Notes: a model not told the origin generated them from the sequence alone. Counted from the first letter of the stretch, positions 17,260 to 26,970 are shown. The stretch: DNA of 64,000 nt from Marisimplicoccus sp964437815 (GCA_964437815.1 CAYTIE010000001.1:1-64000); one strand, 5' to 3'. Program-made: numbers and translations.

Positions 17260-17742
17260 CTATAATGATTTTATCATCCAAATTGGACAAGCATAATGTC
17301 CTGTGTTTCCCATTGGTGAATAAATATATTCAAAACCATATTTCAAATATAGCTTTTGAGCACCTAACATATTTGGCATTGTTTCTATATAACATACTTT
17401 AAACTTATTTTTTTTTGCAAAATTCAAACATTTCTCAATCATTAACGAACCTATGCCTTTACCTCTTATAGATAAATCAAAATACATTTTTTGAAACTCA
17501 CATATTTCATATGCCTCATCTTTTAATTGAGAAATTCCAGCTCCACCCTTAATTATACCATTTTCTTCAATAACAAAATATTTAGATCTTGGAAAATTAT
17601 ATGTTTCATAAATAGAATCGATTTCGGGGTCTTCAAATGCAGTTCCTTTTTTCGGAACACCCATCTCAACAAGTATCTTTCTTAATAACGTCGCTAATTC
17701 AAAATTATCAGACCTTTTTACCTCTCTAACATTCACTACCAA
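17260..17742 (-). CDS. GNAT-family N-acetyltransferase
   Basis: The 160-residue protein has the GNAT fold: the FEDPEIDSIYETY region, a central beta strand, and acetyl-CoA-binding motif A, RGKGIGSLMIEKCLNFAKK (about 95-113), followed by the typical YLKYGFEYI of motif B. The substrate is unknown. The start could be TTG at 17742 or GTG at 17736; no ATG is available nearby. It abuts prmC and is the first gene of a long minus-strand run. Confidence 0.85.
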   Translation of the reverse strand: MVVNVREVKRSDNFELATLLRKILVEMGVPKKGTAFEDPEIDSIYETYNFPRSKYFVIEENGIIKGGAGISQLKDEAYEICEFQKMYFDLSIRGKGIGSLMIEKCLNFAKKNKFKVCYIETMPNMLGAQKLYLKYGFEYIYSPMGNTGHYACPIWMIKSL

Positions 17743-17790
17743 AATAAATTTAATCTAAATTTACAATAGATTTAATTAATATTATATTAA

Positions 17791-18825
17791 ATGAATAATG
17801 ATAATTTTTTCATGCAAAGATGTCTCGACATTGCAATAAAGGGGATTGGAGAAACATACCCTAATCCTCTTGTAGGATGCGTGATTGTCTTAGATAATAA
17901 AATTATTAGTGAAGGATGGCATAAATCATATGGTAGTGTTCATGCTGAAGTTGATGCAATTAATAAAATTAAAGATAAGAGTATATTAAAAAATTGCTCA
18001 TTATATGTAAATCTTGAACCTTGTAATCATCATGGACAAACCCCTCCATGTACAGATTTGATATTAAAATATGGAATACGAAATATAATAATAGGAATTA
18101 AAGATCCAAATAAAAATGTTGATGGAAATGGTATTGAACATTTAAGAAGAAATGGATGTAATGTAAAGGTTAATGTTCTAGAAGACGAATGTAATTTTAT
18201 AAATAGAAGATTTATATCATTCAATAAATATAAAAAACCGTATATAACATTAAAGTGGGCTGAAAGCAAAGATGGTTTTATAGGTCCGATAAAAGATAAA
18301 TTAAATTCAGGAAAAGTTGTATGGTTATCAAATCAAAAGTCAAAAGTATTGTCTCACAAATGGAGAACAGAAGAACAATCTATTTTAGTTGGAGTGCAGA
18401 CAATAATTGATGACAATCCCAAATTAACTTCTAGATTCTATAAAGGTAAAAACCCCATAAGGATAATAATTGATCCTAAATTTAGGATACCTTTAAAATC
18501 AAAAGTATTAAATAGTGAATCTAGATCAATAGTCTTCTCAAACTCTAAAAAGAAAATCGATGGAATAAATATTATTGCCAATGATTTTAATAATAAGGAG
18601 TCAATAATTAATACTATTTATAACCTGGGTATTCAATCAGTTATTGTTGAAGGTGGAAGAAAGACTCTTCAATTTTTTATAGATAATAATTATTGGGATT
18701 GTATAAGAATTATTAAAACAAATAAAGAATTAAAAGAAGGCACACCTCGACCAAATTTTAACATAACTGATTCTAATTATATAATGATAGAAGATGATCG
18801 GTTATATGAATTCTTTAAGAATTGA
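17791..18825 (+). CDS. ribD: Bifunctional riboflavin biosynthesis deaminase/reductase RibD
   Basis: RibD deaminates the pyrimidine made from GTP and then reduces its ribosyl side chain in riboflavin synthesis. The 344-residue product has an N-terminal zinc deaminase domain (about 1-145) with HAEVDAI and PCNHHGQTPPCTD as ligand motifs. The C-terminal reductase domain has TLKWAESKDGFI and VEGGRKTL. Only 48 bases separate it from the upstream gene and no FMN riboswitch is present. Its 3' end overlaps the thioesterase gene on the other strand by 11 bases. Confidence 0.96.
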   Translation: MNNDNFFMQRCLDIAIKGIGETYPNPLVGCVIVLDNKIISEGWHKSYGSVHAEVDAINKIKDKSILKNCSLYVNLEPCNHHGQTPPCTDLILKYGIRNIIIGIKDPNKNVDGNGIEHLRRNGCNVKVNVLEDECNFINRRFISFNKYKKPYITLKWAESKDGFIGPIKDKLNSGKVVWLSNQKSKVLSHKWRTEEQSILVGVQTIIDDNPKLTSRFYKGKNPIRIIIDPKFRIPLKSKVLNSESRSIVFSNSKKKIDGINIIANDFNNKESIINTIYNLGIQSVIVEGGRKTLQFFIDNNYWDCIRIIKTNKELKEGTPRPNFNITDSNYIMIEDDRLYEFFKN

Positions 18826-19216
18826 AAAATTTTTCTTTAATTTCTGCTGGACACTTTTTAGGTCTTTTTGTTTTAGGATTATAAAATGCTAGCTTAGTAA
18901 TTCCATTACATATCTGTACTTTATTACCATTAATAACTTCATAACTAAATTCAATTGTTGACATAGGCTCTTTCTCGCATTTAACATGAACTTCAAATTC
19001 ATCTCCAAAAAAAAGAGGATTAGTATAATTAATTGAACATTTAACAACAGGTAACCAAATATTTTTTCTTTCTAATTCATCATACCTTATGCCTAAAAAA
19101 TCAAACCATTCAATTCTTGCCATTTCAAAATATTTTAAGTAGTTACTATGATGAACAAAACCCATTTGATCAGTTTCATAATACCTAACCTTATTTTTTT
19201 TTGTTATATACTTCAT
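18815..19216 (-). CDS. Acyl-CoA thioesterase, YbgC/4HBT hotdog family
   Basis: The 133-residue hotdog-fold protein has the 4HBT active-site block YYETDQMGFVHHSNYLKYFE, with the catalytic aspartate and the conserved HH.NYL residues, and closely resembles YbgC/FadM-type acyl-CoA thioesterases. The natural substrate is unknown. YbgC is often encoded next to Tol-Pal genes, but none are here. It is transcribed convergently with ribD and divergently from dnaA. Confidence 0.88.
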   Translation of the reverse strand: MKYITKKNKVRYYETDQMGFVHHSNYLKYFEMARIEWFDFLGIRYDELERKNIWLPVVKCSINYTNPLFFGDEFEVHVKCEKEPMSTIEFSYEVINGNKVQICNGITKLAFYNPKTKRPKKCPAEIKEKFFNS

Positions 19217-19417
19217 AAACCATCTAATTTTTTGAAAGATTTTATAATAATTCCTACAAGTCTACTTCTCCTTATTTTATGAAAAAAAAAATTAATAATC
19301 AATAGTCTAATTGATTTTTTTTACTTTTTTTTTCATTTTTTTTAATTCATATTTGTTCAAACAACCAAAAAACCCATAGAATTCAGTATAAATGTCATTA
19401 AAACAAGTTAACAAAAA

Positions 19418-20845
19418 ATGAGTCAAAGTCCTTCATCAGTTTGGAACAACTGCTTATCATTTATTGAAGATAATATTCAACCTCAAGCATACAATACTTG
19501 GTTTAAACCGATAATACCCATAAAAGTAACTGATAACGTATTAAGCATTCAGGTTCCTAGCAAATTTTTCTATGAATGGTTAGAAGAACATTACATAAAA
19601 ATATTAAAGCTTGCATTAGTAAAAGAGTTAGGTAAAGATGCTAGGCTTGTATATATTATTAAAATGGAAAACACTTTTGGTAATAAAGCCCCTTTCACTG
19701 AAAAAATACCAAGCTCAAATAATTCTAGTATAAAATCCCAAAATGTTGAAACCTCATTTACAAGTTTTACTAGTGAATTAAAAAATCCTTTTGTAATACC
19801 GGGAATTAGGAATCTCCAAATAGAGTCTCAACTTAATCCAAATTACACCTTTGAAAATTTTCTTGAAGGAGATTCTAATAGGCTTGCTAGATCAGCTGGG
19901 TTAGCAGTTGCAAGTAAGCCAGGAGGAACTTCATTCAATCCTTTATTAATATATGGAGGTGTTGGTTTGGGAAAAACTCATCTTGTTCATGCAATTGGTG
20001 TAAATATTAAAAATAAATATCCGGACAAAACTGTTTTATATATTTCTGCAGAAAAATTTACACAACAATATATTGATTCAGTTAAAAAAAACAACAGAAA
20101 TGATTTTATACACTTTTACCAGGTTATTGATATATTAATTGTTGATGATGTTCAATTTTTATCTGGGAAATCTGGAACTCAAGATGTATTCTTCCATATA
20201 TTCAACCATCTTCATCAAAATGGCAAACAAGTTATTTTGACATCAGATAAAGCTCCTATTGATATGCAAGATATTGAGCAAAGGCTCCTCTCTAGATTTA
20301 AATGGGGGTTATCAGCTGAACTTCAAACTCCTAATTTTGAAACTAGAGTTTCTATTCTTAAGAATAAGTTATTTAGAGATGGTGTTGAAATTGATAATGA
20401 AGTAACTGAATATGTAGCAAAAAATATAAATTCAAATATTCGGGAACTAGAGGGTGCTATTATTTCCCTAATAGCTCAATCTTCATTTAACAAAGTAGAG
20501 ATTACTCTAGATTTAGCTAAAGATGTTATAAATAAATTTGTTAAGAATAACAGAAGAGAAGTATCTATAGATTACATACAAAAAGTTGTATCAGATTATT
20601 TTCAAATGGATATAGAAACCCTTCAATCAAAAACTAGAAAAAGACACATTGTTCAAGCAAGACAAATTGCAATGTATTTTGCGAAAAAATTCACAAAAGC
20701 TTCTCTTGCCAGTATAGGTACTCAAATTGGAAGAAGAGATCATGCTACTGTACTTCATGCTTGTAAGACAGTTGATAATTTAAGTTTTACTGATAAGCAA
20801 TTCAGGAAATATGTCGAAGACTTAAATCAAAGACTAACTGTATAA
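19418..20845 (+). CDS. dnaA: Chromosomal replication initiator DnaA
   Basis: DnaA binds DnaA boxes and opens the replication origin. The 475-residue protein has the N-terminal domain I (WNNCLSFIEDNIQPQAYNTWF), a low-complexity linker (about 90-140), and the AAA+ core with Walker A GGVGLGKTHLV (K186) and Walker B ILIVDDVQFL. The C-terminal DNA-binding domain carries the signature IGRRDHATVLHACK. The 201-base upstream gap is very AT-rich, but I find no DnaA-box cluster there, so I cannot say that oriC is adjacent. The stop lies 4 bases from the convergent mltG stop. Confidence 0.98.
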   Translation: MSQSPSSVWNNCLSFIEDNIQPQAYNTWFKPIIPIKVTDNVLSIQVPSKFFYEWLEEHYIKILKLALVKELGKDARLVYIIKMENTFGNKAPFTEKIPSSNNSSIKSQNVETSFTSFTSELKNPFVIPGIRNLQIESQLNPNYTFENFLEGDSNRLARSAGLAVASKPGGTSFNPLLIYGGVGLGKTHLVHAIGVNIKNKYPDKTVLYISAEKFTQQYIDSVKKNNRNDFIHFYQVIDILIVDDVQFLSGKSGTQDVFFHIFNHLHQNGKQVILTSDKAPIDMQDIEQRLLSRFKWGLSAELQTPNFETRVSILKNKLFRDGVEIDNEVTEYVAKNINSNIRELEGAIISLIAQSSFNKVEITLDLAKDVINKFVKNNRREVSIDYIQKVVSDYFQMDIETLQSKTRKRHIVQARQIAMYFAKKFTKASLASIGTQIGRRDHATVLHACKTVDNLSFTDKQFRKYVEDLNQRLTV

Positions 20846-20849
20846 ATTT

Positions 20850-21878
20850 TTATCTGTATATCCCTTTACTGTTTATCCAGCGGATATATGCCTTTTTATT
20901 TCTGTTATGTCCATCTAAATCGCTTGCAAAAAGATGATACCCTCTATTAGAAGGGTTAGCTACCATAAACAAATAATTATGTTTCTCGTAGTTAAGAACA
21001 GCGTCTATAGCTGATATATCTGGCATTGTTATAGGACCAGGAGGAATACCTTTAATTTTATATGTATTAAACTCTGAATCCAGTTTAAGATCACGATAAA
21101 GTACTCTTCTAATTATAGTGTCAAAATTCTTGTAATATTCTTTTATTGTATAAATTACTGTAGGATCTGCTTGAAGCCTCATATTATCTCTAAGCCTATT
21201 AATGTATAAGCCTGCAACTCTTGGGCGTTCATCAATTTTTCTACTCTCAATTTGTACAATTGATGCAAGAGAAATGACCTCTAATCTAGTTAAGCCTAAA
21301 CTTTTAGCTTTTTCTGACCTATCTTGATTCCAAAACTTATTATACTCTTCTAGCATTCTATCTCTAAAATCCTCAGGACTAGTATTCCAATAAATATTGT
21401 ATGAGTTAGGAATATACATAGACATAGAATTTAAATCATCAAAGCCATTATCTTCTAAAAAACTCTTTTCAAGAAAAGCATTTAATAAAGAAATACTATC
21501 TGCCAATATTTGTCTAGAAACTGTTCCAACTAAATCTTGGATTCTTTCCTGATTATTAAAAGTAACTGTTAAAGGTGTATTGTTAAACTTTAATGAATTA
21601 ATAATTTCTTTATTCCCAGCTCCCTTGTTCACCTTGAATCTTCCTGATTTAATATTTTCAGTATAATCCATCCTTTTAGCAGCCCTTAAGAAAGTCTTTG
21701 GAAATTTTATTTTTTGATTTATTGTATCTAAAATACTAACTATACTATCAGATGAGTTTATATAGATAAAAGTAGAGTCTTCATCAAAATTTGTATTATC
21801 TCTATGCATTATATTATAATAACTAAATAGTAGTATCATAAACGCACTTGTAACAGAAATTAATGTTGCATTTTTCAT
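20850..21878 (-). CDS. mltG: Endolytic murein transglycosylase MltG
   Basis: MltG cleaves nascent peptidoglycan glycan strands at the inner membrane. The 342-residue protein has an N-terminal transmembrane anchor (about residues 4-22), a LysM-like segment, and the YceG catalytic domain with the glutamate in LASIVQIESR (E211). Family motifs LQADPTVIY and KGIPPGPITMP follow. It shares an ATGA overlap with the acetyltransferase gene upstream, so the two are translationally coupled. Confidence 0.95.
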   Translation of the reverse strand: MKNATLISVTSAFMILLFSYYNIMHRDNTNFDEDSTFIYINSSDSIVSILDTINQKIKFPKTFLRAAKRMDYTENIKSGRFKVNKGAGNKEIINSLKFNNTPLTVTFNNQERIQDLVGTVSRQILADSISLLNAFLEKSFLEDNGFDDLNSMSMYIPNSYNIYWNTSPEDFRDRMLEEYNKFWNQDRSEKAKSLGLTRLEVISLASIVQIESRKIDERPRVAGLYINRLRDNMRLQADPTVIYTIKEYYKNFDTIIRRVLYRDLKLDSEFNTYKIKGIPPGPITMPDISAIDAVLNYEKHNYLFMVANPSNRGYHLFASDLDGHNRNKKAYIRWINSKGIYR

Positions 21879-22402
21879 TTACCTATAATTTTTTGATAAA
21901 GTAACTCATCAAAATATTTATTATTATAAAATATCCAATCTTTTTTATTTCCAACTTTAAGGTAACCATGTTTTTCAAAAAGTTTAATACTTTCAATATT
22001 TTCAGTTGAAATATTAGCATAAAGTTGATGAATAGGAATGTGTTTTGCAACATACTCTTCTATTAAAATCAATGATTTAGAGCCCAAGCCTTTAGATCTA
22101 TATTTTTTAAAAATAATTATCCCTACTCCCGCCCTTCTGTTAATCATGTCATATTTGAATAAGTCAATAAAACCAAATGCTGTGTTCTTCATATCACTTA
22201 ACACTAATCTAATTTGTTTATGCTCAACAATATCAAGATGAGAATTCTCAATAAATTTTTTAAGACTATGTTTCGAAAATGGAGAAGATGTATTTGAATA
22301 TTTCCATAAAGACTTATCATTTTCTATATCATATAATAAGTCCAAATCATTTGGTTCAAGAGCTCGTAAGATATATTCATTTACATTATCCATGTTAAAC
22401 AA
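21875..22402 (-). CDS. GNAT-family N-acetyltransferase (RimJ/RimL-like)
   Basis: The 175-residue protein begins YILRALEPNDLDLLYDIEND, the typical opening of RimJ/RimL-type acetyltransferases. The acetyl-CoA-binding segment is YRSKGLGSKSLILIEEYV, followed by NIESIKLFEKHGY. It could acetylate a ribosomal protein, a metabolite or spermidine; the sequence does not decide. It is the first gene of a two-gene unit with mltG, a pairing I recall from flavobacteria. Confidence 0.85.
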   Translation of the reverse strand: MFNMDNVNEYILRALEPNDLDLLYDIENDKSLWKYSNTSSPFSKHSLKKFIENSHLDIVEHKQIRLVLSDMKNTAFGFIDLFKYDMINRRAGVGIIIFKKYRSKGLGSKSLILIEEYVAKHIPIHQLYANISTENIESIKLFEKHGYLKVGNKKDWIFYNNKYFDELLYQKIIGK

Positions 22403-22456
22403 TCGTTAAAAAAAAATTATTCAAAGGCATAATATATTATTTTTACAAATAAAAAG

Positions 22457-23602
22457 ATGAAATCTACCTTAAAAATTATAATTGTTTCATTAACATGTTC
22501 AATTCTTTCAATTATATTCTATTCAATATTTTTAAATAGTACACCAATGGAAGAAGAACTAAATAATTCAGCATACATTGATTATTCCAACAGCTTTCTA
22601 AATACTTCTGGAATTAATAATATTCAATCTTCAAATAATGCTGGATTACCAGATTTAACTTTTGCTGCAAAAAAGTCAATTAATGCAGTTGTTCATGTTA
22701 AAAACACATCTATTGTTAAAGAAAATGATTCATGGGCTTTACAATTTTTTTATGGAGATGATTCTAGAAAAAGAGTTGGAACAGGATCTGGAGTTATTAT
22801 ATCTCCCGATGGATATATAATCACTAATCATCATGTTATTGAAAATTCTAGTGAAGTGATAGTTACAACAAATGATAATAAAGAATATAAAGCAGAAATA
22901 GTTGGATCAGATGAAGTTACAGATGTAGCAGTCTTAAAGATAAATTCTAATGAAAAGTTTGAATATATTCTATTTGGAGATTCTGAAAATAGTCAAATTG
23001 GTCAATGGGTTCTTGCTGTTGGTAATCCATACAATTTAAATTCAACAGTCACAGCTGGAATTATTAGTTCTAAATCAAGAGATTTAAATGAGTATGATCA
23101 GATAAATCAGTCATTTATTCAAACTGATGCTGCTGTTAATATTGGAAATAGTGGTGGAGCACTTGTAAATATTAATGGTGAGTTAATAGGTATTAATACA
23201 GCTATTCAGTCAATGACAGGTGGATTTGTTGGATACTCTTTTGCAATTCCAAGTAATATAGTTAGAAAAATATTTGAGGATATTCTTGAGTATGGAGACG
23301 TACAAAAAGGTTTATTAGGTGTTAGAGGGGTAGCTTTAAAGTCATCATACTCTAAACAACTTAATTTAACAGATACTGAAGGATTTTATATTGATATCAT
23401 AGAACCAGGATTTGGAGCTGACCTCGCAGGTTTAAAAAAAGGCGACATAATAAAGGAAATTGATGGGATAAAGATTAATAAATTTTCTGACTTATCTGGA
23501 TATCTTTCAACTAAAAGACCAGGAGATCAAGTTAACGTGATTTATTCTAGAGAAAATAAATTAAATAGAACAATAGTCACTTTGCAAAAAGTAAATAACT
23601 AA
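22457..23602 (+). CDS. Periplasmic HtrA/Deg-type serine protease with one PDZ domain
   Basis: The 381-residue protein has an N-terminal membrane segment (about 5-26) that is either a signal peptide or an anchor. The trypsin-like domain has the triad H126 (TNHHVI), D156 (VTDVAVL) and S232 (GNSGGALVN). A single PDZ domain follows (about 285-378; GLLGVRG, GADLAGLKKGDIIKEIDG). Most flavobacterial DegP proteins have two PDZ domains and about 460 residues, so this one has the shorter DegS-like layout. It degrades or chaperones misfolded envelope proteins. Its stop codon shares a base with the trmD start. Confidence 0.92.
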   Translation: MKSTLKIIIVSLTCSILSIIFYSIFLNSTPMEEELNNSAYIDYSNSFLNTSGINNIQSSNNAGLPDLTFAAKKSINAVVHVKNTSIVKENDSWALQFFYGDDSRKRVGTGSGVIISPDGYIITNHHVIENSSEVIVTTNDNKEYKAEIVGSDEVTDVAVLKINSNEKFEYILFGDSENSQIGQWVLAVGNPYNLNSTVTAGIISSKSRDLNEYDQINQSFIQTDAAVNIGNSGGALVNINGELIGINTAIQSMTGGFVGYSFAIPSNIVRKIFEDILEYGDVQKGLLGVRGVALKSSYSKQLNLTDTEGFYIDIIEPGFGADLAGLKKGDIIKEIDGIKINKFSDLSGYLSTKRPGDQVNVIYSRENKLNRTIVTLQKVNN

Positions 23603-24279
23603 TGAGGATTGATATTTTAACGCTATTTCCTGAGCTATTTGATAATCTTAATTCTTTTTCAATTATAGAAAAGGCAATTAAATCAAAAAAAGTTAAGATA
23701 GTAACTCATAATCTAAGGGATTATGCAGAAAATTCTAGACATGTTGATGATAGTCCTTATGGAGGTGGGGCTGGAATGATTATAAAAATAGAACCTATTG
23801 ATAATTGTATTAGTAAATTAAAAAAAGAAAACAACTACGATGAGATAATTTATCTAACTCCTGATGGAGAAGTTCTTAATCAAAAAAAATCAAACTACTT
23901 ATCTACTAAAAAAAACCTAATACTTTTATGTGGACACTATAAGGGTGTCGATCATAGGGTTAGAGAACATCTTATAACAAAAGAAATTTCAATTGGCAAC
24001 TATGTATTATCTGGAGGTGAACTACCTGCAGCAATTTTATGTGATTCTATCATAAGGCTAATTCCTGGAGTAATTGGAGATGAATCATCGGCTTTATCGG
24101 ATAGCTTTCAAGACAATGTTGTTTCTGCTCCAATATATACTAGGCCAGCAAATTACAAAGGTTTAAAAGTACCTGATATTCTTATTTCTGGTAATCAAAA
24201 AGAAATAGAAAAATGGAAAGATCAAGAGTCTATTGAAAGGACAAAATTACTTCGCCCAAAACTCTTTGATAATCTTTAA
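23602..24279 (+). CDS. trmD: tRNA (guanine-N1)-methyltransferase TrmD
   Basis: TrmD makes m1G37 in tRNAs, which prevents frameshifting. The 225-residue SPOUT methyltransferase shows the N-terminal ILTLFPELFD, DDSPYGGGAGM, and knot motifs LLCGHYKGVDHRV and ISIGNYVLSGGELPA. The start overlaps the htrA stop (TAATG). The order trmD-rplS is widely conserved in bacteria. Confidence 0.97.
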   Translation: MRIDILTLFPELFDNLNSFSIIEKAIKSKKVKIVTHNLRDYAENSRHVDDSPYGGGAGMIIKIEPIDNCISKLKKENNYDEIIYLTPDGEVLNQKKSNYLSTKKNLILLCGHYKGVDHRVREHLITKEISIGNYVLSGGELPAAILCDSIIRLIPGVIGDESSALSDSFQDNVVSAPIYTRPANYKGLKVPDILISGNQKEIEKWKDQESIERTKLLRPKLFDNL

Positions 24280-24341
24280 AAAAGGTTTACTTTTGCAACT
24301 GAATTTGGTGGAATTGACCAGATATTCAAAAAACTATTTTG

Positions 24342-24686
24342 ATGGAATCTATAGTAACCCAAGTAAACGAAAAATTAATTAAAAAAAATGAATTTTCTTC
24401 ATTTTCAGCTGGAGATACAATTACAGTTTATTATGAAATTCGAGAGGGAGATAAAGTTCGTACCCAATTTTTCAAAGGTGTAGTTATTCAAATAAAAGGT
24501 AGAGGTCAATCAAAAACATTTACAATAAGAAAAATGTCTGGTACTATTGGTGTAGAGAGGATTTTTCCTATAAATATGCCTGGTTTAAAAAAGATTGAAA
24601 TTAATAAAAGCGGTAAAGTCAGACAATCCAGAATATATTATTTTAGAGAATTGACAGGTAAAAAAGCTAGAATTAAAGAAAGATAA
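24342..24686 (+). CDS. rplS: 50S ribosomal protein L19
   Basis: L19 lies at the interface of the 30S and 50S subunits. The family core is GDTITVYYEIREGDKVRTQFFKGVVI, then GVERIFPINMPGLKKIEI and the basic tail RQSRIYYFRELTGKKARIKE. I place the start at the ATG at 24342 (114 residues); a TTG three bases earlier is possible but unneeded. A 62-base gap separates it from trmD. Confidence 0.97.
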   Translation: MESIVTQVNEKLIKKNEFSSFSAGDTITVYYEIREGDKVRTQFFKGVVIQIKGRGQSKTFTIRKMSGTIGVERIFPINMPGLKKIEINKSGKVRQSRIYYFRELTGKKARIKER

Positions 24687-24695
24687 TTTACTATT

Positions 24696-25928
24696 ATGTC
24701 AAAAATTAAAGTAGCCAACCCCATTGTTGAAATTGATGGTGATGAAATGGCAAGAATCATTTGGAGATATATCAAAAATGATTTAATTCTTGATTATATA
24801 GATTTAGATATAAAATACTTTGATCTTAGTATAGATTCTAGAGATAAAACAGACGACCAAGTCACCATTGATGCAGCAAATGCAATAAAAAAATATAATG
24901 TAGGAATTAAATGTGCGACAATTACTCCTGATGAAGATAGGGTAAAAGAGTTCTCGTTAAAAAAAATGTATAAATCCCCTAATGGAACTATAAGAAATAT
25001 TGTAGGAGGAACTGTCTTTAGAGAACCTATTATTGTAAAAAATATTCCAAGGTATGTTCAAGGATGGGAAAGACCAATTTGTATTGGAAGACATGCTTTT
25101 GGTGACCAATATAAAGCAACTGATATTGTAACTAAAGGTAAGGGTAAATTGACAATGACATTTACACCAGAAAATGGAGGAGATCAAAAATCATGGGAAG
25201 TTTATAATTTTCAAGAGGATGGTGTAGCTATGTCTATGTATAATATAGATTCATCTATATATGGTTTTGCAAGATCCTGTATGAATAGAGCCTTAGATAA
25301 AAAATGGCCTCTTTATTTATCAACGAAAAATACAATACTAAAAGCCTATGACGGAAGGTTTAAAGATATCTTTCAAGAGGTCTATGACAATGAATTTAAA
25401 GATAGATTTGAGAAAGAAAATCTTTCTTATGAACATAGATTAATTGATGATATGGTTGCAGCTGCAATTAAATGGAAAGGTGGTTTTGTTTGGGCATGTA
25501 AAAATTATGATGGAGATGTACAGTCAGATATAGTAGCACAAGGATTTGGTTCTTTAGGCTTAATGACATCTACTTTGGTTACACCTGATGGAAAAACTAT
25601 GGAATCTGAAGCTGCGCATGGGACAGTAACAAGACATTATAGACTTCATCAGAAAGGCGAAGAAACATCTACTAATCCAATTGCTTCTACTTTTGCTTGG
25701 ACAAGAGGTCTTATGCACAGAGGTAAATTAGATACTAATCAAGATCTTATTGATTTCTGTAAGTTACTAGAAAGTGTTTGTATAAAAACAATTGAAGAAG
25801 GAAAAATGACAAAGGATCTTGCATTATTAGTGTTTAAGGATGATATGGTTAGTTCAAATTACCTTACAACTAAACAATTATTTAAAGAATTAAAAAGTAA
25901 TCTAGAGAGAAAAATAAAAGGAACCTAA
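24696..25928 (+). CDS. icd: NADP-dependent isocitrate dehydrogenase (eukaryote-like subfamily)
   Basis: The enzyme converts isocitrate to 2-oxoglutarate in the TCA cycle, generating NADPH. The 410-residue sequence starts with NPIVEIDGDEMARIIW and contains KSPNGTIRNIVGGTVFREPI and ESEAAHGTVTRHYR. These identify the homodimeric type II isocitrate dehydrogenase shared with eukaryotes rather than the E. coli Icd type. It lies 9 bases after rplS, an order I recall from other flavobacteria, and one base before murQ. Confidence 0.96.
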   Translation: MSKIKVANPIVEIDGDEMARIIWRYIKNDLILDYIDLDIKYFDLSIDSRDKTDDQVTIDAANAIKKYNVGIKCATITPDEDRVKEFSLKKMYKSPNGTIRNIVGGTVFREPIIVKNIPRYVQGWERPICIGRHAFGDQYKATDIVTKGKGKLTMTFTPENGGDQKSWEVYNFQEDGVAMSMYNIDSSIYGFARSCMNRALDKKWPLYLSTKNTILKAYDGRFKDIFQEVYDNEFKDRFEKENLSYEHRLIDDMVAAAIKWKGGFVWACKNYDGDVQSDIVAQGFGSLGLMTSTLVTPDGKTMESEAAHGTVTRHYRLHQKGEETSTNPIASTFAWTRGLMHRGKLDTNQDLIDFCKLLESVCIKTIEEGKMTKDLALLVFKDDMVSSNYLTTKQLFKELKSNLERKIKGT

Positions 25929-25929
25929 T

Positions 25930-26745
25930 ATGGATTTTATCAAGATTACAGAACAAGATTCTAATCATGATGATTTAGAGAAAAAATCTGTAAAGGAGCT
26001 AGTTGAATCAATGCATGAGGAGGATAATAATGCAGTAAACGCAGTTCAAAAAGTCCTTCCAGAAATAACTAAGCTTATAGAAGAGGTTGCCCTAAAAATG
26101 AAAAGTGGTGGAAGGTTGTTCTATATTGGAGCAGGAACAAGTGGTCGATTAGGTGTTCTTGATGCATCAGAATGCCCTCCCACATTTGGCACTCCTCCTG
26201 AAAAAGTTGTTGGACTTATAGCTGGTGGTGTACCCGCTTTATATAGCTCTATAGAAATAGCTGAAGATAGCTACAGTCAGGCTTGGGATGATCTAAAGTC
26301 AAATAATATTACATCAAATGATTTTGTAATTGGGATTGCTGCTTCTGGAACTACACCATATGTTGTTGGAGGACTTAGGGATTGTAAAGAAAATAATATT
26401 CCGACTGCATGTATCACATGTAATAGAAAAACCCCTTTATCAGAATATAGTGATCATAAGATTGAAGTAATTGTCGGCCCAGAATTTGTAACCGGTAGCT
26501 CAAGACTTAAAGCGGGTACATCCCAAAAATTAATACTAAATATGATATCGACTATTTCAATGATTCTCATTGGCCATGTTAGAGGTAATAAAATGGTCGA
26601 TATGCAACTAACCAATTCTAAATTAAATAAAAGAGCTAGAGAAATTGTAATGAAAGAACTTAGTGTTGATATGGAGAAAGCCGATCAATTAATAATTAAA
26701 CATAAAAGCGTTCGTTCAGCAATTGATAATTTTAATAATGAATAA
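25930..26745 (+). CDS. murQ: N-acetylmuramic acid 6-phosphate etherase
   Basis: MurQ removes lactate from MurNAc-6-phosphate, giving GlcNAc-6-phosphate for cell-wall recycling. The 271-residue SIS-domain protein has the diagnostic GAGTSGRLGVLDASECPPTFG region, split here around the catalytic glutamate, and AASGTTPYVVGGL. No MurNAc kinase or phosphotransferase is adjacent. The 3' end overlaps the next small gene. Confidence 0.95.
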   Translation: MDFIKITEQDSNHDDLEKKSVKELVESMHEEDNNAVNAVQKVLPEITKLIEEVALKMKSGGRLFYIGAGTSGRLGVLDASECPPTFGTPPEKVVGLIAGGVPALYSSIEIAEDSYSQAWDDLKSNNITSNDFVIGIAASGTTPYVVGGLRDCKENNIPTACITCNRKTPLSEYSDHKIEVIVGPEFVTGSSRLKAGTSQKLILNMISTISMILIGHVRGNKMVDMQLTNSKLNKRAREIVMKELSVDMEKADQLIIKHKSVRSAIDNFNNE

Positions 26746-26965
26746 TTATTTAAAAAAAGGATTTAAACAAGTAATAATAGGTATTAGCCTTTGCTTTGTA
26801 GGGCCTGTAGTTATCTCACAATCATTCAAAAATCAAGACCATCCTTTTTTTATTATAGTTCTTATAATTGGAAGTATTATATCATTCCTTGCTGTATATT
26901 ATGGTTACAAGGGTATTGCAAATATCCTTAATGGAACTCTAGGACCAAAAAATAAATTAAACTAA
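26738..26965 (+). CDS. Small two-helix membrane protein (DUF6095-like)
   Basis: From the ATG at 26738 the product has 75 residues and two membrane helices (about 10-28 and 40-62) with short basic ends. It overlaps murQ by 8 bases (ATGAATAA). From memory, flavobacterial murQ genes are often followed by a DUF6095 protein of this size and layout, so I suggest that family without certainty. A TTG at 26723 would add five residues. No function is known. Confidence 0.7.
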   Translation: MNNYLKKGFKQVIIGISLCFVGPVVISQSFKNQDHPFFIIVLIIGSIISFLAVYYGYKGIANILNGTLGPKNKLN

Positions 26966-26970
26966 TTTTG
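26963..26970 (+). promoter_or_regulatory. TAnnTTTG promoter -7 box before thrS
   Basis: TAATTTTG matches the -7 consensus exactly, begins in the stop codon of the upstream gene and ends 18 bases before the thrS ATG. It could drive the thrS-infC-rpmI-rplT operon. No convincing -33 element is visible. Confidence 0.4.

Noticed and set aside
17743..17790. FMN riboswitch before ribD
   Set aside because: The gap is only 48 bases and AT-only; it cannot hold the conserved aptamer.
18809..18823. 15-base palindrome AATTCTTTAAGAATT at the ribD/thioesterase junction
   Set aside because: It lies within both coding ends, has a one-base centre unsuited to a terminator hairpin, and is probably chance.
19297..19324. 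Terminator-like hairpin AATCAA/TTGATT followed by a T run
   Set aside because: It would end a plus-strand transcript, yet no plus-strand gene ends there; short AT-only stems are expected by chance in this sequence.
19217..19417. Possible replication origin upstream of dnaA
   Set aside because: The 201-base gap is very AT-rich with long A and T runs, but I find no TTATCCACA-type DnaA boxes or iterated motifs, so oriC is not supported.
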